Shown: positions 42,885 through 55,230, counted from the first letter of the stretch. The stretch is DNA of 64,000 bases from Impatiens glandulifera (GCF_907164915.1 NC_061867.1:39168338-39232337); one strand, 5' to 3'. Notes: generated by a model not told the origin, from the letters alone. Translations and numbers: made by a program.

Positions 42885-45483
42885 TGAAACGCAACTTTGA
42901 AAGAACTTTATTAAGAAAAGTTCGAGATTCGAAAATTTTCAACCTCAATTTGCGTGTTAAAATATTTTTAATAAAGTATTATTTAAAAGATTTATAAAGT
43001 ATGTCTTGACATTTTGAAATTAATTATAACAATAATTAATTTTAATCAAATTTTAAATAAATTTTTTAATTTAAAATAATCAAATTAAAATTTGATTAAA
43101 TAAATATGTATTTAAATTAATTAAAAATAATTTATTTAAAAGATAACTTATTTGTTAAAAGTCGCCAATTGATTTTTAAAATTAATAAAATTATACCTCT
43201 ACAAACTTATATTTGACAAGAATCTCTTTTAAGTTAGGTATTTGGTGATACACAGGAAATGGATTTCGCACGATGTCTTCCGTACCCATTAAAGAACAAT
43301 CTTTACTTTATAAAATATTTTTTTTGAAAATTGGTTTAATTTACGTTTTATTTAACAAATTATTATTCAAGTCCTAGATATGCACATGTTTTTCTTGTAT
43401 TTAAAATTGTAGAACAATATTTAAATGCTAGTACTGAGGTTGATGTTGGCGATTGATGAGGAAAGTACCTAAACAATATCAGTTTTAAGTCATTAAGAAA
43501 TAAATCTCAAACGGGCCCTTATCAAAATATTTTTTTATGAAAATATTTTGAAATTGTTTCCCATTTTTCTTAGATTTTGAGAAAAATAGTTTAGGGTTCC
43601 AAAATTTAAAAAATAATTTTGAAATTATAAAATTTATACCAAACAGGCCCTAAGATTGGCCTTCTTGGTTTTTGGTGCGATTTTTCTCGGTCTTAGGCTA
43701 AAACCCTCGGTCCTAGATCGAGATCCCTCGGTCGAGGTGCGGTGGGCTCTTAGTTGGGTGCGGGAGGCTCTCAGTCCTGGGCTTGGATTCCTTAGTAAAT
43801 GGCGAGATTCATCGGTCGGGGTGTGAATAGTTCTCGGTCCTAGGCTAGGAATCCTCGATCGGGTGCGAGATTCTTTGGTTGAGGTGCGAGGAGCTCTTTA
43901 GTCTGGGGCTAAGTTTCCTCGGTCGAGTGTAAGGGAGGGTTCGATTTTCCCGGTCTTAGATCGAACCCTAGTTGAGCCCTCGATCGGACGTCAAGAACAT
44001 CAAACTACAAGTTTGATGTTTTTGACTAGGGCTTTAATCCTTTGATCCAAGGCATGGAAAGCTTCACCTAGTCTCATTGATCATTTATAACATCATCCCG
44101 ATGCATAATTCGATCGGGATGATGTCACACTCAAGTCAAATAGTTATGATACAAAAAAATATATTTTTGAGTTGTAAAGTTTAATGAAACGTAAGGAGCT
44201 TGTCAATAGCTTATGTTAGATAAAATTAGACCGGTTAATAGAACTTAACACAAACAAATCTCCTATGCAGGAACAGACAAAGAACCGAACCGGTCAAATC
44301 ACTGAACCGGTTAAGAAACTCAACCGGTCAAACACCTAAACTGACCAGAAACATGACCGCACAAAGAAGGCAAGATCGGTCAAAATAAGAAGGCCGGAAA
44401 CACTAGACAGTCGCCAAGGAATAACCGGAAGCCATCCGGTTAACATAAATAACCGACCAGCATAAGAAGATACTTCGGGTATCTGTTGAGAATGATACCA
44501 AAGGAACAGACTGAACATTCCCATATCCATACAAGTCTGAGGACAGTCTGCAGGCTGCAGAAGACAGTCCTACAAGATCTTTCTACTTCAGGATAAATCA
44601 GAAAGACAATCTCCCAAGTACAGACAACTGTCTAACCGACAGTTACCATATTGAGTAAAAGACAAACCTAGCCGGTTTGACCTACATACTGGAAGAACAG
44701 ACCGCCAGGTCTGAATCACTGAACCTCTGCTCAACCAATCAAATTCAAGGAAATGAAATGTGACCGTTGGCACATTTCACCTATAAAAGGAGGAGCTTAA
44801 GAGGAGTAAATGTGGGACACAGTGGACAATTAATTTACAAGTGATAAGATTGTGTTCTATCTCTAGAAAGCTTAAGTGCTAAGTTGAAATGTGTATTTAC
44901 AATTTCGGTTAAAATTGTACGGGTGTTATCGAGCAGGAAATAAGTCTCGATCGGATTGTGTTTGTATTCCTTAGTGAATATCCTTCTCGCGGTTTCGAGA
45001 GGAAGGGGTGACGTAAGAGTATTATCTCCGAACATCCATAAAAACCTGTCTTGTTATTTACTTTCTGCCGGTTCTATATTCTAACCGATCTGTACTAACC
45101 TATTTACACCGCTACGACCGACTCTACATTACCTAAACCGAATCACTAAGATCCACAACCGACCCAACAACTTCCAAACCTGTCTTATCCAAAACCGGTT
45201 CTGCCTATCTCGTGAGTGTGCTGCTTCAACCTGAAACAAGCTTCTTCCGCGCTTGAACCTGGTTCAAGGGTTTGTGACAGTTTGTGTAGTATTGAAACCC
45301 TGGTATTAATCTCTAACCGGATTAATCACCACCCTTTGAGTGAGACGCGCTAACCGGTCCAGACCCCGGTCCTCCAGCCGCGACCTAGATCCTAACAGCT
45401 TACTTATGCTTCATATGGTTGAATGAAACCAAAACATGAACACTGACGGTTCGTTTTAACCAATTCAAGAATTAAAATTTGAG
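42885..45483 (+). repeat. Dispersed non-coding repeat, copy C (split by solo LTR)
   Basis: Partial third copy of the 6915-10620 and 11480-14520 family. It has the start AATTTGCGTGTTAAAAT, the phrase GCACGATGTCTTCCGTACCC (43267), CTCGGTCCTAG phrases (43690-43990) and the segment AGGAGCTTGTCAATAGCTTA. The solo LTR at 44214-45397 interrupts this last segment, and the copy continues at 45398 with CTTATGCTTCATATGGTTG. It stops at about 45483 against a minus-strand Gypsy fragment, so the right-hand kilobase seen in copies A and B is missing. Confidence 0.65.
44209..45402. mobile_element. Solo LTR with perfect 5-bp target duplication
   Basis: The 1184-bp LTR 44214-45397 begins TGTTAGATAAAATTAG and ends GATCCTAACA. 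The flanks GCTTA (44209-44213) and GCTTA (45398-45402) are identical, and removing the LTR plus one flank restores the surrounding repeat copy C. CACCTATAAAAGGAGG near 44779 is a good TATA element. No coding is present. It most likely arose by recombination between the two LTRs of a full element. The family is not determined; AACCGG-rich motifs fill its first third. Confidence 0.92.
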
Positions 45484-46160
45484 TAATTGGAGGGTGACTT
45501 CCTTGTTCAACAAAGTGGGTTTACTTTCTCAATTCGAGAGTTCCCTACTAGGTAGGTTGTATGAATTGGGGGTTTATACCCATATATAATTTCGAGGGAG
45601 AAATATGAGTGGTTGAATGAAAGTTGGTGTTGTACCACCATTCTATAAGGGGAAACCAATGATGTCACTAATGCGGGCATTGTCCTGCCATACAATGTAG
45701 ATATGTCCCTAGAAAACGGTTGACGACTTCCGTTTGGCCTCAGATTGTGGATGGTAAGCTGAAAAAAGAGCTCGATGCACACCTTGCATTTTGAGGAACT
45801 CTCGCTAGAACATGCTAATAAAATATTTGTCTCGATCACTTATTATTAATAACAGCATTCCATGGAGTTTGAAGACGTTGTCCAAGAATACTTATGTAGT
45901 CTTGTTAGTTGTGAAAGGGTGGTGTAACCCCCACGAAGTGTGATATTTTGGATAGGCGATCAACCACCACAAAAATCATTGTTTTCCCTACTTTAAATAA
46001 ATGTTCTAAGAAATCCATAGATATTGATTTCCATAATTTATTAGGAATAGGCAGCGGTGGTAGAAGACCCTTCGGAGCCTGAGTTTCTCCTTTGTTTCTT
46101 TGACATACATCGCATGACCGGATATATTCCCTAACAATGAAAATTAAACTATTCAACTCT
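45484..46160 (-). pseudogene. Gypsy integrase fragment
   Basis: The minus strand at 45905-46156 encodes the CDVCQRNK half of the integrase zinc site, then the core start (SMDFLEHL, VVVDRLSKISHF). After frame changes, 45507-45839 includes YKPPIHTTYLVGNSRIE, close to PPVHTPYVVGDSRVEEV in the Gypsy fragment at 25850, so the two elements are relatives. Several stops and frame shifts are present, and neither end reaches an LTR. Confidence 0.78.
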
Positions 46161-46466
46161 TCATCTCATTGTTTTATGCATATAAGCACAAACCTTTTAT
46201 TTATTTTTGTCTTAATCACACGTATTCCACAACCTACACACATCTCATCACATAATTAAAATTTTCAAAATTGAAAAGTGTATTTGAATATAAGAGGAAA
46301 ACTCAATGATGAAAGTATTGTTTAGTTTGATAGATAAGATTGATTATAATCCAAACCTTATTAAATTGGTTAATATTTATTAAGACCCTAATTGGACTAT
46401 ATATCTAAGGTATTGGAAATATTGTATTTCCAACATTATATGTCCACCAGTTTATATATAACTTTG
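46161..46466. other. Intergenic, nothing recognised
   Basis: AT-rich spacer between the Gypsy fragment and the next LTR element; no features seen. Confidence 0.4.
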
Positions 46467-46767
46467 TGTTGGATTTTGGGCTTATATTTTATTAGAGTTT
46501 ATATATTGTAATGGGGCTTTAAACATTTAATGAGCTTAAAGTAGTAGTTTAGTCATTATGACTTTTGATATACTCCTATAAATAAAGACGTTGTAACCTA
46601 AAGTAATTGGACCATTATTTAATGAAAAATCTATAAAATGGACAACTTCCCGAGGATGTAGTCATTTGTTGGCTGAACCTCGTTATATATTGTGTTTCTT
46701 ATTCTTTATCACCACTCTATCTCTATATCTTTTTTATCGTGTGTTTAGATTAAATTTTTTCTCAACA
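46467..46767 (+). repeat. 5' LTR of non-autonomous element copy 2
   Basis: 301 bp with TG...CA ends, immediately followed by AG and the primer-binding site. The stretch ATATTTTATTAGAGTTTATATA is repeated in the 3' LTR at about 49803. Confidence 0.82.
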
Positions 46768-46769
46768 AG

Positions 46770-46781
46770 TGGTATCAGAGC
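46770..46781 (+). promoter_or_regulatory. Primer-binding site (tRNA-iMet)
   Basis: TGGTATCAGAGC two bases after the 5' LTR, complementary to the 3' end of plant initiator methionine tRNA. This is the same primer site as the other two LTR elements with visible primer sites in the window. Confidence 0.88.
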
Positions 46782-47188
46782 ATTTTTTAGAATATTTATC
46801 ATATTATATTTTTGAAGATATGACGTAAACCTTAATCACCATTGAAGAAGTTGTTGCAAATTTGTGCTTTTGTTGAAGATTGTTGGTTGTTTGAGAAAAC
46901 AACATTGGTTGTAGAAGAATTAACAGTTGTGAAGATTTTAGTTGAAATCTTAAATTGATAAGAAGATCTCAACATTTGTTAAAAGTTTTCTCAATTCTGT
47001 GTCACGATGTCTTGAGAAAAAGAGAGAAGAAGACAACATGCTTTTTGTTCTTCTCAAAAACGCCAAAGGACGCAGATGAAAAAAAGTCGCCGTGTAATTG
47101 TGTAAGCAACAACACCAGAACGAAGAAAATGAAATTTATTCTTTTGACTTATTTTAATTTGAAACAAATGTTCTATTAAAATATAAAA

Positions 47189-47253
47189 AAAATAATAATA
47201 TAATATAATATAATATAATATAATATAATATAATATAATATAATATAATATAA
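47189..47253. repeat. (TAATA)n microsatellite
   Basis: About 65 bp of a 5-bp repeat (ATAAT/TAATA) within the interior of LTR element copy 2; not seen in copy 1. Confidence 0.95.
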
Positions 47254-48454
47254 TTAGTCATTCAAGAATCTTTGAAAAGATCACAATTAAGACATTTTTG
47301 TTGAGTCTCGTTTTATTTTCTCAAAAATGAGTTTAAGGTCTATTTAATTCCAATTTTTACAAATAAAACCTTATTTGATTTAAATCAACTTTTAAAGCTT
47401 TGTTTGACTTTTATCTTGGATTTGTTTGATATATATTGAGGTTTGTTTGACTTGAATTTCTCAAAGATGGAGATTTGTAATTTATCACCTACAAGATTTA
47501 GATTTGATATTCGTTAATGTGGAGATTGAAAATTGGAGTTGAAAAATAAGGTGGAGTGCTTATTCGATGTTGCAGATTGTGAAAGACAATTGATGCAACA
47601 TGCAAAAGGTTTTCTAATTAAAGCGAGTGACTTTAAGGTTTGTTTGTGTGCTTTTGATATGTGTGTATAAATGCTGAATTTGAATTTGCATCAAACCTTG
47701 TGAGCTATAATTTTGTTTGGCAATATCTAGTAAAGTGTTGCGAAGTTGTCAAGTGGGTGTTGATGTCTCAAGTGTTCCAAAAATTATAATTTATAAGGTA
47801 TGAGTTAGGGTGCACTAATCATATACATGGTTTGTTAAGTTATTTCTATATAGGATTTGGCTAGAAAAATATGGAAAATAAACTACACATCTTCATGTTT
47901 GTTGAAAATTAATTGAAGATTTTTTTATAATCGATTGTTGTCTTGGCATACACGAGTGACGTTATTTGAAGCTCTTATTGACATACTCTTAGATATAGTC
48001 AAAAGTAGCAAAAAGATTTCACTATGTTGAATGTTTTGACTTGAAGAAATTTTCGGCTAAAATTAGTTTGGAGAAATTTTCCTTGGAAAAGGGTTATTGA
48101 ATAAATATATTAGAAGGGCTAATCAAGATGAAGACAGTGGTGAGATTATGTGCCTTATACTTGATAAAAACATGATCGAGTATAGAAAGTTGTTATAAGA
48201 AATGTGTTTATCGATGACACATTATTGACATATTGACAAGGAAATCCTTCGGGACAAATTGCAAGATTGCATTAAGTTGATTGAGATTGCGGGTGATTAA
48301 GGATTGACAAAATTTTAGTTAACACCAATATGAATGAACGATTAAGAAAATAAAGAATAGTGAAAGACACTTATAAGTTGAGGTGAAGACATCTTAAGAG
48401 CAACTCTCAAACGAACCAAAAATAAATCATTGCATTATCTTCTCATATGAGAAG

Positions 48455-48830
48455 ATAAATAAGACCTTCGGTGAGATTTCTAGTCAAGAAAAATGAGCTA
48501 GATGGGATACTCGGTTAATTCAAAGGTGATGATCTGGTTACTTTTTATTCTATCTTAATTGTCTATGCGTTGTGGATCATAGGCTAAATGAATGAGATAA
48601 TTGATTTGTCATCTTATTGTGGAGATGAATGAGACATTTAATGGAATTCCTAGTCGTGAAAAAAAGGCTAGATGAGAGACTCGGTCAATTGGAAGGTAAA
48701 TGAGATCATTAAATTTTCATATAATGCATGAAGATTAATGAGACCTTATATGAGATTGTTAGTCATTAAAAGTGGGATAGATGAGAGGCTCAATCAATTC
48801 AAATGGAAAGATACTCGCGATTTCTTTCGA
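48455..48830 (+). repeat. Internal array related to the 108-bp array of copy 1
   Basis: About three units contain phrases such as GATGAATGAGAC, CCTAGTCGTGAAAA, GGCTAGATGAGAGACTCGG and TCAATTGGAAGG. These are the reverse complement of the 20257-20740 array. Units are more diverged than in copy 1. Confidence 0.78.
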
Positions 48831-49084
48831 ATAAACTATGAATAATCATTTGGAGCATGGTGAAATTATCTGAAGATAGTTAGTGAATCTTGAAAGGATA
48901 TTTTGAATTTCTAGTCGTTTTGGATTCAAAAACTAGTATATTGCAAGTTAATTTGTTCAAGAAGAAGTATGAGGTTCAAGTTGGTTGAGTGTGCAATATT
49001 CAAGGCAAGATGGGTGTCAAATGTTTTGTTAGATATTGAGCTTGAGAAAAAAGATGTTGAGATATATACATAATTATTTGTTAT

Positions 49085-49240
49085 GTAGTAGACGATAAAA
49101 TTTTGTCATGGGTCTTCATAGTTTTCGATCAGTATCTTACTTTTGAGAAAGTAGACGATGGAAGTTCGTCTTGGGTGTCTTCAATTTTCGATAGATATCT
49201 AATTTTGAAAAAGTAGATGATGAAAGTTTGTCTTGAGTCT
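49085..49240 (+). repeat. Internal 61-63-bp array, matches copy 1
   Basis: Three units anchored on TAGACGATAAAA (49089), TAGACGATGGAAG (49152) and TAGATGATGAAAG (49213), each followed by TCGTC- or TGTCTTG- phrases and TTTTCGAT. They match the minus-strand array at 19850-20070. Confidence 0.8.
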
Positions 49241-49783
49241 AATCTGTGTTTGGTTTCAGTTGATTGTTGAACTTAAATAATAAGACACTTAGTATGTGGC
49301 AAACAAGTGTAAGATTATTTTGACATAGTAAAGATTTGTTAATTCAAGTTTCCGCATATGTCAACGAGTATGATTAAAGATTGTGAAGAGTTATTGAATG
49401 TCTCTAGTCGTTAAAGTAGCGTGGTTGCCAAAATTCACTTGTTATTAAAAACTTTTTGATTTTATCTTCTAAATGCGTCTTTAACATAAGTGGAGGTACG
49501 ATAATTTATCTCGTGAATGGCGAGATATACGTGATGTATTTTTCTAAAGGCTCTTGAGTGTAAGTGGAGATATGAAAAGTTATCTCATTAATGGCTCGAG
49601 CAAATGTGAAGATTGAAGTGTACTTGATTCCACTTATGTCTTGATGACTTGATTTTTGTCAAGGTGGAGATTGATGGGTATGATATTTTCTAATGGACGT
49701 GAAATTCATTAAGATGAAGATTGTTGAATTTGTAACTTATTCATCAAATCTTAATAAACGCGGTATTCGTCCAAGGTGGAGAT

Positions 49784-49926
49784 TGTTGAGTTTTAAACTC
49801 ATATTTTATTAGAGTTTATATATTGAAATGACTTAAACCTTTAATGGACTTAGTAGTATTTATGATTTTTGATGTACTCATATGAATAGATAATAGAGAC
49901 ATTGTAACCTAAAATTATTTGGACCA
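49784..49926 (+). repeat. Partial 3' LTR of non-autonomous element copy 2
   Basis: Starts TGTTGAGTTTTAAACTC after the purine tract and follows the 5' LTR up to ATTGTAACCTAAA-TTATTTGGACC, where the match ends. The remaining half of the LTR is gone. Confidence 0.75.
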
Positions 49927-51118
49927 AAATTATCAAAATCGAGAATTTACGTAAAATCATTTTGTATATATAAATTCGTATAATCGAGAGTTTACACAAA
50001 ATCGTGAGAGTTTATATAAAAATAGAAGCAAATAATTGATTTAAAATAAAATTAATTCATCTAAATATAAATAAATAATTAAATAATTAATCATTATCAA
50101 AAAAACCTAAATAAAATTTGTGTATAATTTATTGTATTTAAAATATTAGTTGAAAAATTATTAATTTTATGATATTTGTTATGAAAATTAAAATATAAAA
50201 ATTAAATATATACATTATAAATATAAATCAATTCTAAACTCCAAGTCAAAATAAAAATTAATAGTTAAATTATTTTCGAGATAATTTATCAAAATTCAAT
50301 AAATATATATATATTATTTTCTCTTTCCAACTAAATATTCTCACTTTCACGGGTGGAATGATATTAGAAGATCCTATTTGGTCTAGGTACGCCTCTCCTC
50401 CATTTGAAGAAACAAAGAATCTAACTATATGTAATTTTCAGATGAGCATTCATCAAGAAAAAGGAGAAAAACTAAGAATACAAAAATCGAGTCAATGTTA
50501 CTGATTTAAACGAGTCTCACGAGTTCATCTACGAGTTAAGTAGTGAGTTTGACAGCTTTGATTTGGACAATTATTCTATGAAAAATCTATAAAAATAAAA
50601 ATAAAAAAAATCATCTCCCTCCGCGGTTACTATCTGTCATTCTAATAATATTATTTATATATCTAAAATGACCAAGTAATTATGTAATAACAATTCATCA
50701 CCTTAAACATTCTTCAGGTGCAGAACTTGTAAATTGGTGACCCAAACAAAAACCCGGATGCACTTGGTTACTTTTGGGCTCATGATACTCTTGAAACCAC
50801 GATCAAGTCCTTCAGTTTAACACGCTAAAAACATCATCATCACACTAAGTCAATACATTTCTCTGTATCAAATCTTCACTTAAAATATTCAATTCTAACA
50901 AACCAAGGAATAGGTATCAATTGCAAATAAACAAACCAAAAAAAGTGGTGGAAAATAACTTGTTACTCAATCGCAACACCTCAAAAGAACAATAGTGTTG
51001 TTCTTCAAGTGCCACATCATTACATGACATAACCGAACATTGTAAACTTACAATATGATAAAGGATCTACAAACCTGAAAAAATGACTGTCAGACTGATT
51101 TTTGGTTAAAATGAGAAC
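49927..51118. other. Intergenic, includes presenilin 3' flank
   Basis: AT-rich DNA with no gene. The part nearest 51118 is downstream of the presenilin stop codon and probably holds its 3' untranslated region. Confidence 0.5.
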
Positions 51119-52273
51119 TCAAAACATTAACAAATTAGTAGAAGTTCCAACCACAAAAGGCTCCATTAGCAACCTAGTCAAGAAGTAAAACATGACTCCC
51201 AATGCTATGGAAATCGGGAGAGCAGGCAAGGCATGACGGTATACAGCCAATAAAATGAGAGTGCAGCCCAGCCCAGATATAATTGCAACATAACAGACAT
51301 AAACAGTCATTAAGTCGTACATCGCAGCTCTACCCACAAGTACACTATAGAAAATGAAGTCACCAAGACCAAGCTGAATTCCTTTAGTGGACACTAAAGT
51401 GCTACCATCTTCACCATCCAAGTTCAACATTTCAACCAATGGTGAAACAATTGATTCAATTTCATTGTTAGCAACAGCATGATCAGATGAATTGTTCCTA
51501 GACAATTCTTGAATCTCTATGGAACCAGAATCAGAAACCCCAGCCACCAAAAAGGCCAAAGGATTACCAACATTTCCCTGATTTCTAGACGTTGTTGGTC
51601 GTGCCTCGTAAACAAGTGCTGGAAGTTCCTCTGACCTGTTAGAAGCCATTTCAACCAACATCTTAAGAGGCCCTCCAGGAACCAACACAGCAACAAGATC
51701 ATAAACAGCCAAAGCAATCAACAAAACCCATGTGGTCCATTCGGGCAAATTAGTAAACCAAGCAGCAACAATTATGCCCAAAGTAACCATAAATGACTGC
51801 CGCAGGATAATGGGTATTCCAACAGAGAAAATAGAAAGGACACCCACAACAGTAAAGTTCAATAGCAGTACAAAAAAAGTGATAGGGTCAATTGGTATGG
51901 AGAAATGTTGAATTATAGAAAGAAATATTGAACCCCCCATTGAACCTAGCACGAAGAAGGCAGAGAAGCGCATGTAGTGTTTCAGAAATTTAGTGAAATT
52001 GTAGTAATAGAGACAGACAAGTAGAAAAGTGGCAGCTGCGATGAGGATGACAAACACAAGGGCGTTGAGAGCTGCACCTTCCAGCTTCTGGGTGGTAGAA
52101 TCCGCGGGATTCTCAAGGTATACGAGATTGGCTGCAGTGCGAATGGGTTCGGAAGGAGACTCACCGGAGAGAGAATAGACCAAGAGAACAACTAGAAGCA
52201 TGCAAATGGAGACTGGAGAAAGAACGCCGATGATCTCGACCCCGATTGTCTCTAGAATGCTGCCTTCTTCCAT
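51119..52273 (-). CDS. Presenilin (gamma-secretase-type aspartyl protease)
   Basis: Intact single-exon frame of 384 aa. Presenilin is the catalytic subunit of gamma-secretase, an intramembrane aspartyl protease working with nicastrin, APH-1 and PEN-2 in endomembranes. Nine hydrophobic segments can be traced. Catalytic Asp192 lies in VYDLVAVL (segment 6) and Asp305 in GLGD (segment 7); the PAL motif is at 350-352. A hydrophilic loop of about 90 residues separates segments 6 and 7, where presenilins self-cleave. Length and lack of introns fit the shorter plant presenilins (Arabidopsis has two intronless genes). Start is the first Met, with the conserved early IGVEIIGVLSPVSICM following. No lesion is visible, although transposon remnants surround it. 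Which of the two plant paralogues it corresponds to is not decided. Confidence 0.95.
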   Translation of the reverse strand: MEEGSILETIGVEIIGVLSPVSICMLLVVLLVYSLSGESPSEPIRTAANLVYLENPADSTTQKLEGAALNALVFVILIAAATFLLVCLYYYNFTKFLKHYMRFSAFFVLGSMGGSIFLSIIQHFSIPIDPITFFVLLLNFTVVGVLSIFSVGIPIILRQSFMVTLGIIVAAWFTNLPEWTTWVLLIALAVYDLVAVLVPGGPLKMLVEMASNRSEELPALVYEARPTTSRNQGNVGNPLAFLVAGVSDSGSIEIQELSRNNSSDHAVANNEIESIVSPLVEMLNLDGEDGSTLVSTKGIQLGLGDFIFYSVLVGRAAMYDLMTVYVCYVAIISGLGCTLILLAVYRHALPALPISIALGVMFYFLTRLLMEPFVVGTSTNLLMF

Positions 52274-52957
52274 AGTTTTTCTTCAATGCATCAAACGGAT
52301 TGGTGTTGGCCGCAAAAGTAAAGTTGGTGATTATTTGAACTGTAAATCCGAAGATTTAATATCTATTTTGAAGTGGGCCATAAGTGTGGGTATGTTTTTC
52401 AAGAAATCCTAATTCTATTTTTTTGTACTGAAGCATTGTGCTATTGTTTACAAAGTTTAAATCTGTAGTAATTTTTCTATTGGAATTGGGCATTTTTGTT
52501 CAATCTAGGAACCTTCAAATATTGGTCAAACATTATAAAAACATACTTAGTACATTTATCCATATAATTTGGCATACATTAAACTCCTACTAAAGGAGTT
52601 TTTTAATTTGTCTTCGAATATTTTAGAATATTCCATCATTACCATATAACAATTTTCTATTCTACTCTATATTCTTTGGATGTATAAAACCTAACTTTAA
52701 CTTCACAAACTCAAAATGATTACTAGCTGTTTTAGTTAAAACTTCGTTACGTACGTATATAAGTTGTAGTAATTTTCTCTTCAAATAAATTTATCATATG
52801 GAGATATGTCATAAATATTTGTTTTCATATGAAGAGTATCTGATTTTTTATTTTATTTTCTCATGTTTAATTTGAATCGTCATTGCCAATGTCGATGTTT
52901 CTTTCACCACCAATTTGTTTTTGACAACTAACTCAACCCTACATCCCTAAAATAGGG
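52274..52957. other. Presenilin upstream region, nothing else recognised
   Basis: Upstream of the presenilin start codon on the minus strand; it must include the promoter. No clear TATA element was assigned and no other gene is supported. Confidence 0.45.
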
Positions 52958-53769
52958 TGTTAGAATTGGTGATGAATATGTTAATAACAATTCCTAATCA
53001 AATTGAAGACAAGGAGATTAAAAGTTAATTCTTTGTTAAAGAATTTATGTTGAAAAAGAAAAACTAAAAAGAAAAAGAGTTAATTTTGATGATTGATTTT
53101 TATTAGAGAATAGAAATTTAGTTGTCATGTCATTTGATCAAAGTATTGATCTATGTAGTCATCCACTTCTTAAAAACGATATCAATTGAGCTTGGGAGAA
53201 AGAACATCAGTTGGGAGAAAAATAAGAGAAGAGAAAAATTAATTTGAATTCTTGGTTGCCTAACCAAGGTTGAAAGTGACACCATACTAGAAAAAGAATA
53301 TGCAATTGCGGTAATAATTACATATCTCCCATTTAACTTGTCCTAAAAGTCTAGTTTTCTAGATTTTAGCTATTTAATACAAGCTAAAAAGACCTTAGAA
53401 TATATAGTTAAAATCTAAAGTTAGTTGAGAAATATTCATTTCTCAAGTGAGACGTCCAAGAGAACATTCAAGTTTTTCAGATCTAACTATTTCTTGTAAG
53501 TCTTTGAGTATCTTCTTGTAACTTAACCATTTCATCATAGAAAATAGATTTTTTTTTGTCTTGGTAAGTGGATGTAGGCATTTTGTTCAACCACTATAAA
53601 AATCTTGTGTTGTTCTATTGTTACATCCTTGCTTTATTCATTTCTTCTTTCTTAAAACATTATCTCTTTAATAGAGATTGTGCGTGTCAAACGTTATTCG
53701 CAAGTTTGGTTAGTTTGTGCATTGTTTAGTTGTCCAAGTGTAACAATTTATTACGATTCTCTTTCAACA
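52958..53769 (+). repeat. Probable solo LTR, Copia type
   Basis: Begins TGTTAGAATTGGTGATG and ends CTTTCAACA, about 812 bp. Near 53565-53620 it has GTGGATGTAGGCA and CAACCACTATAAAAATCTTG, a phrase commonly seen near the end of plant Copia LTRs. No primer site follows on the right and no coding on either side, so it is read as a solo LTR. The flanking 5-mers TAGGG and AGGTA do not match, which weakens the call. Confidence 0.5.
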
Positions 53770-54631
53770 AGGTACGAGGAACCAACATAATGAGCTTGAC
53801 TCAAGTTCTATTTACAAATATTATTTTAGTAGATTATTTGTCTATGTCCCTTGGCTAACATTTTTCTTGAATTTCGTAAAACAATGTGAGAAATAAACTT
53901 ATTCGGGAGTTGTCTTACCTAAAATGAGTTGTGGAACTGAATGTAGAATTTACTAGTAGACATTTGTATAGAGTCGCCACCTACTTTACTTCAAAAGAAA
54001 CTAGGAAAGAAAAATGTTTTTAGAAAATTCTTTTGGGTCCGATGCTTGTTTATATGTGGAAAAGGGCATCGACGCTATGCTCCATACTCTCGTTCAAAGA
54101 ATGGTCTTTTTTGGAAAATAATACGACACTTACATCTTTTAATTTTCCGAACCTAACCACGTGTATCTAGGTCAATACCTATGACTAACCTAAATTCTAG
54201 GAGACCAAGCCCTTCAAACCTTAAACATGCATCTAAGTTACCCATGATTGTATGAAATAGAAAATTACCTAAATAGTGTAGGTCTCAAACCTAGGAAGAA
54301 TATCGGTATATATCACAAGTGAAAAAGTAGCCAAAACCTATTATGCATCCAAATATTATGATTAGTATACTAAAATGTCAAAAATAATTCAAGGATCACT
54401 CATGCATTTTTTTCATAATTTTTAGAGACCTACAAGTTAAATTATGGATAGCTAATATGACAAAATGAGAAAATATTCAAAACCGGCCTAGACTAGACCG
54501 GCTTGATCAATATCTAAAGTCAATAGGCAAACGGAGAACATATCCAATGTTCAATTCCATGAACATGCTGAATTACTCTTCTTCTATATTTCTTCATCGC
54601 GCAAGGAAGTCATCGTTCATGACTTACCTTA
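53770..54631. other. Intergenic, possible old LTR-like sequence
   Basis: Contains AGAGTCGCCACCTACTTTAC (53973) and a phrase ACGCTATGCTCCATACTCTC (54071). These resemble landmarks of repeat copies A and C, so this may be a fourth distant relative. The Copia element at 54632 was inserted into it. No gene is supported. Confidence 0.4.
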
Positions 54632-55181
54632 TGTTGGGTCAGCTCATTTGGCAGCTGGGCCTAACAAATTAATAAAGCCCATTAGGGCATATTTAATTAA
54701 GGAAAAAAAAAACACAGCAGTTTTTGGGGTTGATTTTTCTCTCTCTTTCTTCCAGCAGTTCTTCCTCCATTGAAACAACAATTCCTCCATTGAAGCAGCA
54801 GGTTCATCTTCTGATTTCCTTTATCTCTTCTCCATTTGGTTAGCCATCTTTAATGATGATGATAATGTATGTGAATGACAAGTTAGGATGAGGTCAATTG
54901 ATAACTTTTGTTAGATTACCTCTAGGATTGTATTGAACTACATTGTATACCCATTTGATATAGTGGATGATTTAAGTGGCCGAAGTGTCCCGTGGTTTTT
55001 ACCTAATTTGGGTTTTCCACGTAAAATCTTGGTGTCCTGCTCTCTGTTTTTGATTGTTTGATGCTCAATTGTTTTGGCTGCCTATTTGATTACACAAAAG
55101 GGAAAAAGAATTGTTAGGCCTTGTTGTAGCTTGTTTATTTCTGAATTGCTAAACATGTGCTATTATTCGATTTCTCCAACA
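54632..55181 (+). repeat. 5' LTR of Copia element
   Basis: 550 bp with TGTTGG...CCAACA ends. It contains CTCTCTCTTTCTTCC and a nearly doubled TTCCTCCATTGAA-CAGCA segment. Immediately followed by AG and the primer site. Confidence 0.92.
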
Positions 55182-55183
55182 AG

Positions 55184-55195
55184 TGGTATCAGAGC
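55184..55195 (+). promoter_or_regulatory. Primer-binding site (tRNA-iMet)
   Basis: TGGTATCAGAGC two bases after the 5' LTR, complementary to initiator methionine tRNA. Confidence 0.92.
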
Positions 55196-55230
55196 TGAGT
55201 TCGTTTGGTGGTGATTCTTGTATAATTCAA

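Larger units (their letters stand above)
46467..49926 (+). mobile_element. Non-autonomous LTR retrotransposon (copy 2), 3'-truncated
   Basis: The 5' LTR is 46467-46767 (TGTTGGATTTTGGG to TCTCAACA), with the initiator tRNA-Met primer site at 46770-46781. The interior is about 3 kb without a usable reading frame. A purine tract (AAGGTGGAGATTG) precedes the 3' LTR at 49784, which matches the first LTR for about 140 bp and then is lost near 49926. Inside, a 108-bp-type array (48455-48830) and a 61-bp-type array (49085-49240) match those of the element at 18553-22405 in sequence and order, though the LTRs differ in length. It is older and more decayed than copy 1. Confidence 0.82.

Noticed and set aside
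52953..53774. Target-site duplication for the solo LTR at 52958-53769
   Set aside because: Flanking 5-mers TAGGG and AGGTA do not match, so no duplication is claimed.
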